From NCBI GenBank assembly GCA_000431075.1, contig HF986898.1:1-8513 (forward strand): a stretch of 8,513 nt of DNA. The letters run 5' to 3'. Positions 6,581-8,513 of this stretch are shown piece by piece. The notes under the pieces were generated by a model that made no database searches, was not told the DNA's origin, and was given only the letters and a program-made list of their open reading frames with translations. How positions within the stretch are numbered: position 1 is the first letter of the stretch; each line of letters opens with the position of its first letter. The position numbers and the translations under genes were made by a program. The stretch is from Firmicutes bacterium CAG:555 (GTDB lineage Bacteria > Bacillota > Clostridia > Oscillospirales > Oscillospiraceae).

Positions 6581-7009
6581 TTAACGATCCCAAACTTCGG
6601 GCTTCTGGGCTGCATGGTCATGCTCGGGACCTGCGAAAACTCTCAGGCGCTTGAGCTGCCACTGTGCAATGGTGTTCTTCTGGAGCATGCCGCGGACTGC
6701 GATGCGCATAGCCAGCTCGGGGCGCTTCTCCATCAGGTGCTTGTACTGGGTCTCCTTGAGGCCGCCGACCCAACCGGAGTGGGTACGGTAGTACTTCTGC
6801 TCTAACTTCTTGCCGGTGAGGACGGCATCCTTTGCGTTGATGATGATGACATAGTCACCGCAGTCAACATGGGGAGTATAATCGGTCTTGAGCTTGCCGC
6901 GAAGAAGATCAGCGGCAGCAGCAGCGGTCTTGCCGAGGGGCTTGCCTGCTGCGTCAAGGATGTACCATTTGCGTTCAACGGTCTCCTTGGTAAGCATGGT
7001 CGTGGACAT
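6581..7009 (-). CDS. rplM: 50S ribosomal protein L13
   Basis: This 142-residue protein is uL13, an early-assembly large-subunit protein. Diagnostic segments are KWYILDAAGKPLGK near the N terminus, VIIINAKDAVLTGKK, YYRTHSGWVGGLKE, and AVRGMLQKN followed by LKRLRVFAGPEHDH. The open frame extends upstream to 7051, but the ATG at 7009 has a well-placed GGAGG 7 nt before it and matches the normal N terminus. The upstream extension would begin inside the leader, so it is rejected. It is the first gene of the rplM-rpsI operon. Confidence 0.98.
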   Translation of the reverse strand: MSTTMLTKETVERKWYILDAAGKPLGKTAAAAADLLRGKLKTDYTPHVDCGDYVIIINAKDAVLTGKKLEQKYYRTHSGWVGGLKETQYKHLMEKRPELAMRIAVRGMLQKNTIAQWQLKRLRVFAGPEHDHAAQKPEVWDR

Positions 7010-7083
7010 ATTTGTGCCTCCAAAAAATAAATAATATCTTTGACAAATCAACGGGGCGCTATTAAAATACTCTAATAGCGTGC
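7010..7083 (-). promoter_or_regulatory. rplM leader with hairpin (L13-leader candidate)
   Basis: The predicted transcript begins near 7083 and has a leader of about 74 nt. Its 5' end folds into a perfect 8-bp stem, CGCTATTA / TAATAGCG (7057-7064 with 7073-7080), with an 8-nt loop. A second small TTGA/TCAA hairpin follows (about 7040-7051), then the ribosome binding site. Low-GC Gram-positive rplM-rpsI operons are known to carry an autoregulatory L13 leader RNA in this place. I infer that this is one; I cannot check the covariance model. Confidence 0.55.
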
Positions 7084-7089
7084 TTTATT

Positions 7090-7118
7090 TTTATACCACA
7101 CAGGCACCGGAGTGTCAA
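7090..7118 (-). promoter_or_regulatory. Strong promoter of rplM-rpsI
   Basis: On the - strand TTGACA (7113-7118) is a perfect -35 and TATAAA (7090-7095) a five-of-six -10, separated by exactly 17 bp. This is a housekeeping sigma-A promoter of the strength expected for ribosomal protein genes. A small dyad GTGT-CA-ACAC overlaps the -35. Confidence 0.9.
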
Positions 7119-7140
7119 CACTTATTTTAATTCTCGTTTT

Positions 7141-7180
7141 GAAAACTCCGAAATACTCGCAAATGCTCCTGAAAACTCGC
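7141..7180. repeat. Four 10-bp phased A-tract repeats
   Basis: Four consecutive degenerate 10-mers (GAAAACTCCG, AAATACTCGC, AAATGCTCCT, GAAAACTCGC) fit a pattern of an A-rich run followed by nCTCsn. The A-runs recur every helical turn, a layout known to bend DNA. The array lies about 58 to 97 bp upstream of the predicted rplM transcription start and also just before the divergent thiolase gene. Confidence 0.6.
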
Positions 7181-7223
7181 TGAACCTAAATTTCATTTTT
7201 ACATTTTTATTGGGGAAAAAGCC

Positions 7224-7955
7224 ATGGATAACAAAGCGCTCAACGAATTTACCGGCATCATCCGCAAGGCCGTCGATGATTACCATATGATAGACGATAA
7301 CGACAAGGTCGCCGTCGGCGTGTCCGGCGGCAAGGACAGCCTGCTGCTCCTGCTTGCTTTAAAGCACCTGCAAAGCTACTATCCCAAGCATTTTGAGCTT
7401 GAGGCGATAACCATCGAGCTTGGCTTCGAGGGCATGGATTTTGAGCCCGTACGCAAAATGTGCGAGGAGCTTGACATTCCCTACACCTGCCTCAAGACCG
7501 ATATCAAGGAGATAGTTTTCGATGTCCGCAAGGAGGATAACCCCTGTTCGCTGTGCGCCAAAATGCGCCGTGGTGCGCTCAACGATGCTATCCGTGAGCG
7601 CGGCATAAAAAAGCTTGCACTCGGCCACCATTTTGACGACGCTATTGAGACATTTCTCATGAGCCTGCTGTTTGAGGGCAGGTTGAGCTGCTTCCGCCCT
7701 GTGACATTTATGGACCGCAGCGGCGTTACGCAGATACGCCCCATGGTCTACGCCGGAGAGGGCAAGATAACGAATTTGGCTGCGGCACTGGAGCTGCCCA
7801 TCGTCGAAAACCCCTGTCCGCAGGACAAGACCAGCAAGCGCTACGAGATAAAGCAGCTCATAAAGACCCTGTCTGCCGATTACCCCGACATGAAAAGCAA
7901 GGTGTTCGGCGCAATGCAGCGCCTGCCGCTCCCCGGCTGGGGCGTTGAGAAGTGA
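7224..7955 (+). CDS. TtcA-like PP-loop tRNA thiolase
   Basis: This 243-residue protein is an adenylating PP-loop ATPase of the TtcA/TilS/CTU1 superfamily. The PP-loop is SGGKDS (34-39), with GHHFDD (134-139) as a second conserved motif. Three cysteines, C108 and C111 in CSLC plus C198 in NPCP, match the triad that binds the [4Fe-4S] cluster in TtcA, which converts C32 of certain tRNAs to 2-thiocytidine. Cytoplasmic action on tRNA is therefore likely, but Firmicute members are shorter than E. coli TtcA (about 311 residues) and the target nucleotide here is inferred, so no gene symbol is given. The ATG follows GGGGA at 8 nt. The gene is divergent from rplM; I see no clear promoter for it. It ends at a strong terminator, alone in its unit. 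Confidence 0.88.
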   Translation: MDNKALNEFTGIIRKAVDDYHMIDDNDKVAVGVSGGKDSLLLLLALKHLQSYYPKHFELEAITIELGFEGMDFEPVRKMCEELDIPYTCLKTDIKEIVFDVRKEDNPCSLCAKMRRGALNDAIRERGIKKLALGHHFDDAIETFLMSLLFEGRLSCFRPVTFMDRSGVTQIRPMVYAGEGKITNLAAALELPIVENPCPQDKTSKRYEIKQLIKTLSADYPDMKSKVFGAMQRLPLPGWGVEK

Positions 7956-7957
7956 TG

Positions 7958-7990
7958 AAAACTGCCGACCAAAGCGGTCGGCAGTTTTTT
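7958..7990. terminator. Bidirectional terminator
   Basis: A perfect 10-bp stem ACTGCCGACC (7961-7970) / GGTCGGCAGT (7976-7985) with a 5-nt loop has six T on the right (7985-7990) and four A on the left (7958-7961). It is strong for the + strand thiolase gene and adequate for the convergent zinc-ribbon gene, whose stop codon starts right after it. Confidence 0.92.
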
Positions 7991-7991
7991 G

Positions 7992-8312
7992 TTATTTTTC
8001 GGAAAGTATCTTTTTTATGACGGCTCTGCACTCATCGGTGTAGCTGCCGTTGTCGAGGATTTTGCGCAGCTTGTCGGCGGGCTCGTTTTTGTACATGTCG
8101 TAAAGTCTCTGCTTGCTGTCAACTTCCTCGTCAAGCATGTCGTTCTCCATCCAGTAGAAATCGACCCTGCGGCATTCGGGACAGACGAACATCTCGACCT
8201 TCTCCGGCACCTGAGCCGCTGCCACAAAGACTCTTGTGGAGGACATGACCAGATAGTTTACACCACGGCTTTTCATCTCCGCTCCGCATGTGCATTTTTT
8301 GGGCTCGTTCAT
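7992..8312 (-). CDS. Small zinc-ribbon protein
   Basis: This is a 106-residue predicted cytoplasmic protein of unknown function. It has two cysteine pairs, C7/C9 (CTC) and C44/C47 (CPEC), about 35 residues apart, which look like a zinc ribbon. A charged region follows, then a C-terminal helical segment (about 76-106, DKLRKILDNGSYTDECRAVI) that resembles the short helical motif 'Y-T-x-E-A/C-x-x-x-x-x-x-I-L' often seen at the ends of small bacterial zinc-ribbon or membrane proteins. There is no signal peptide or membrane segment. The ATG is preceded by GGAGG at an 8-nt spacing. Only 21 nt separate it from the end of mnmE, so it is probably the last gene of that operon. Confidence 0.8.
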   Translation of the reverse strand: MNEPKKCTCGAEMKSRGVNYLVMSSTRVFVAAAQVPEKVEMFVCPECRRVDFYWMENDMLDEEVDSKQRLYDMYKNEPADKLRKILDNGSYTDECRAVIKKILSEK

Positions 8313-8333
8313 TTGCTCTACCTCCGTAAAAAT

Positions 8334-8513
8334 TTATTTTCCGACGCAAAATCTTTCGAAAATGCGGTTCGTCACATCCTCACGCACGGTTTTGCCCGAA
8401 AGCTCGCCCAGCGCCGACATTGCACCCTCGGCCTCGGTGAGCACGATATCCGGCGTGCAGCCTTGAAGCAATGCGTCATATGCGGCAGTCAGCGCCGCCA
8501 GCGCACGGTCGAC
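8334..8513 (-). CDS. mnmE: tRNA modification GTPase MnmE, C-terminal end (partial)
   Basis: Only the last 59 residues are in the window; the gene continues past 8513. The frame ends in IFERFCVGK, the signature C terminus of MnmE (usual form FCxGK, whose Cys is needed for activity), preceded by LGELSGKTVREDV, the conserved terminal helix of the helical domain. MnmE works with MnmG to modify the wobble U34 of certain tRNAs (5-carboxymethylaminomethyl or 5-aminomethyl groups). The zinc-ribbon gene follows 21 nt downstream on the same strand. Confidence 0.95.
   Translation of the reverse strand, partial: VDRALAALTAAYDALLQGCTPDIVLTEAEGAMSALGELSGKTVREDVTNRIFERFCVGK

Noticed and set aside
8131..8349. 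A 72-residue open frame on the - strand overlapping the zinc-ribbon gene
   Set aside because: It is out of frame with both mnmE and the zinc-ribbon protein, starts inside the mnmE C terminus, and has no ribosome binding site.

Overview
The window looks like chromosomal DNA from an anaerobic, endospore-forming member of the Clostridia. It is moderately GC-rich, which would fit the Oscillospiraceae/Ruminococcaceae, but that is inference. The pointers are a SpoIVB sporulation protease, a flavodiiron oxygen/NO reductase fused to rubredoxins, strong AGGAGG-type ribosome binding sites, and an AgrC-like GHKL histidine kinase. I see no insertion sequence, phage gene, CRISPR array, tRNA or rRNA. Most of it is ordinary core genome; the unusual points are domain architecture and intergenic regulatory structure.

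Layout. Bases 1-99 hold no gene I can support. Bases 100-1089 (-) are spoIVB with a TTG start. A 164-bp divergent gap separates it from a + strand cell-wall peptidase (1254-2528: peptidoglycan-binding domain, LysM, M14 zinc peptidase) that has no signal peptide. A bidirectional terminator (2528-2555) separates that gene from a convergent orphan AgrC-like sensor kinase (2555-3865, -), which has its own promoter. Upstream lies a 664-residue flavodiiron fusion protein (3994-5988, -): diiron beta-lactamase-fold domain, flavodoxin, flavin reductase-like domain and two rubredoxin-type domains. Its candidate promoter has one short palindrome over each hexamer. Next is the rplM-rpsI operon (L13, S9; 7009 down to 6154, -), with a near-consensus promoter, a leader hairpin and an upstream array of 10-bp-phased A-tracts. 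Divergent from it is a TtcA-like PP-loop tRNA thiolase (7224-7955, +). It converges, through another bidirectional terminator, on a small zinc-ribbon protein (7992-8312, -) that follows the 3' end of mnmE (8334-8513, -, cut by the window edge).

How the genes relate. SpoIVB and the signal-less M14 peptidase could both act in sporulation; SpoIVB is the forespore signal for late mother-cell sigma factor activation, and related LysM-M14 endopeptidases are spore-associated. The flavodiiron protein carries every domain needed to pass electrons from NAD(P)H to oxygen or NO in one chain. The right side is translation-related: L13, S9, a tRNA thiolase and MnmE. Several starts were set inward of the longest open frame because a good ribosome binding site sits directly before an internal ATG: the M14 peptidase, the kinase, the flavodiiron protein and rplM.
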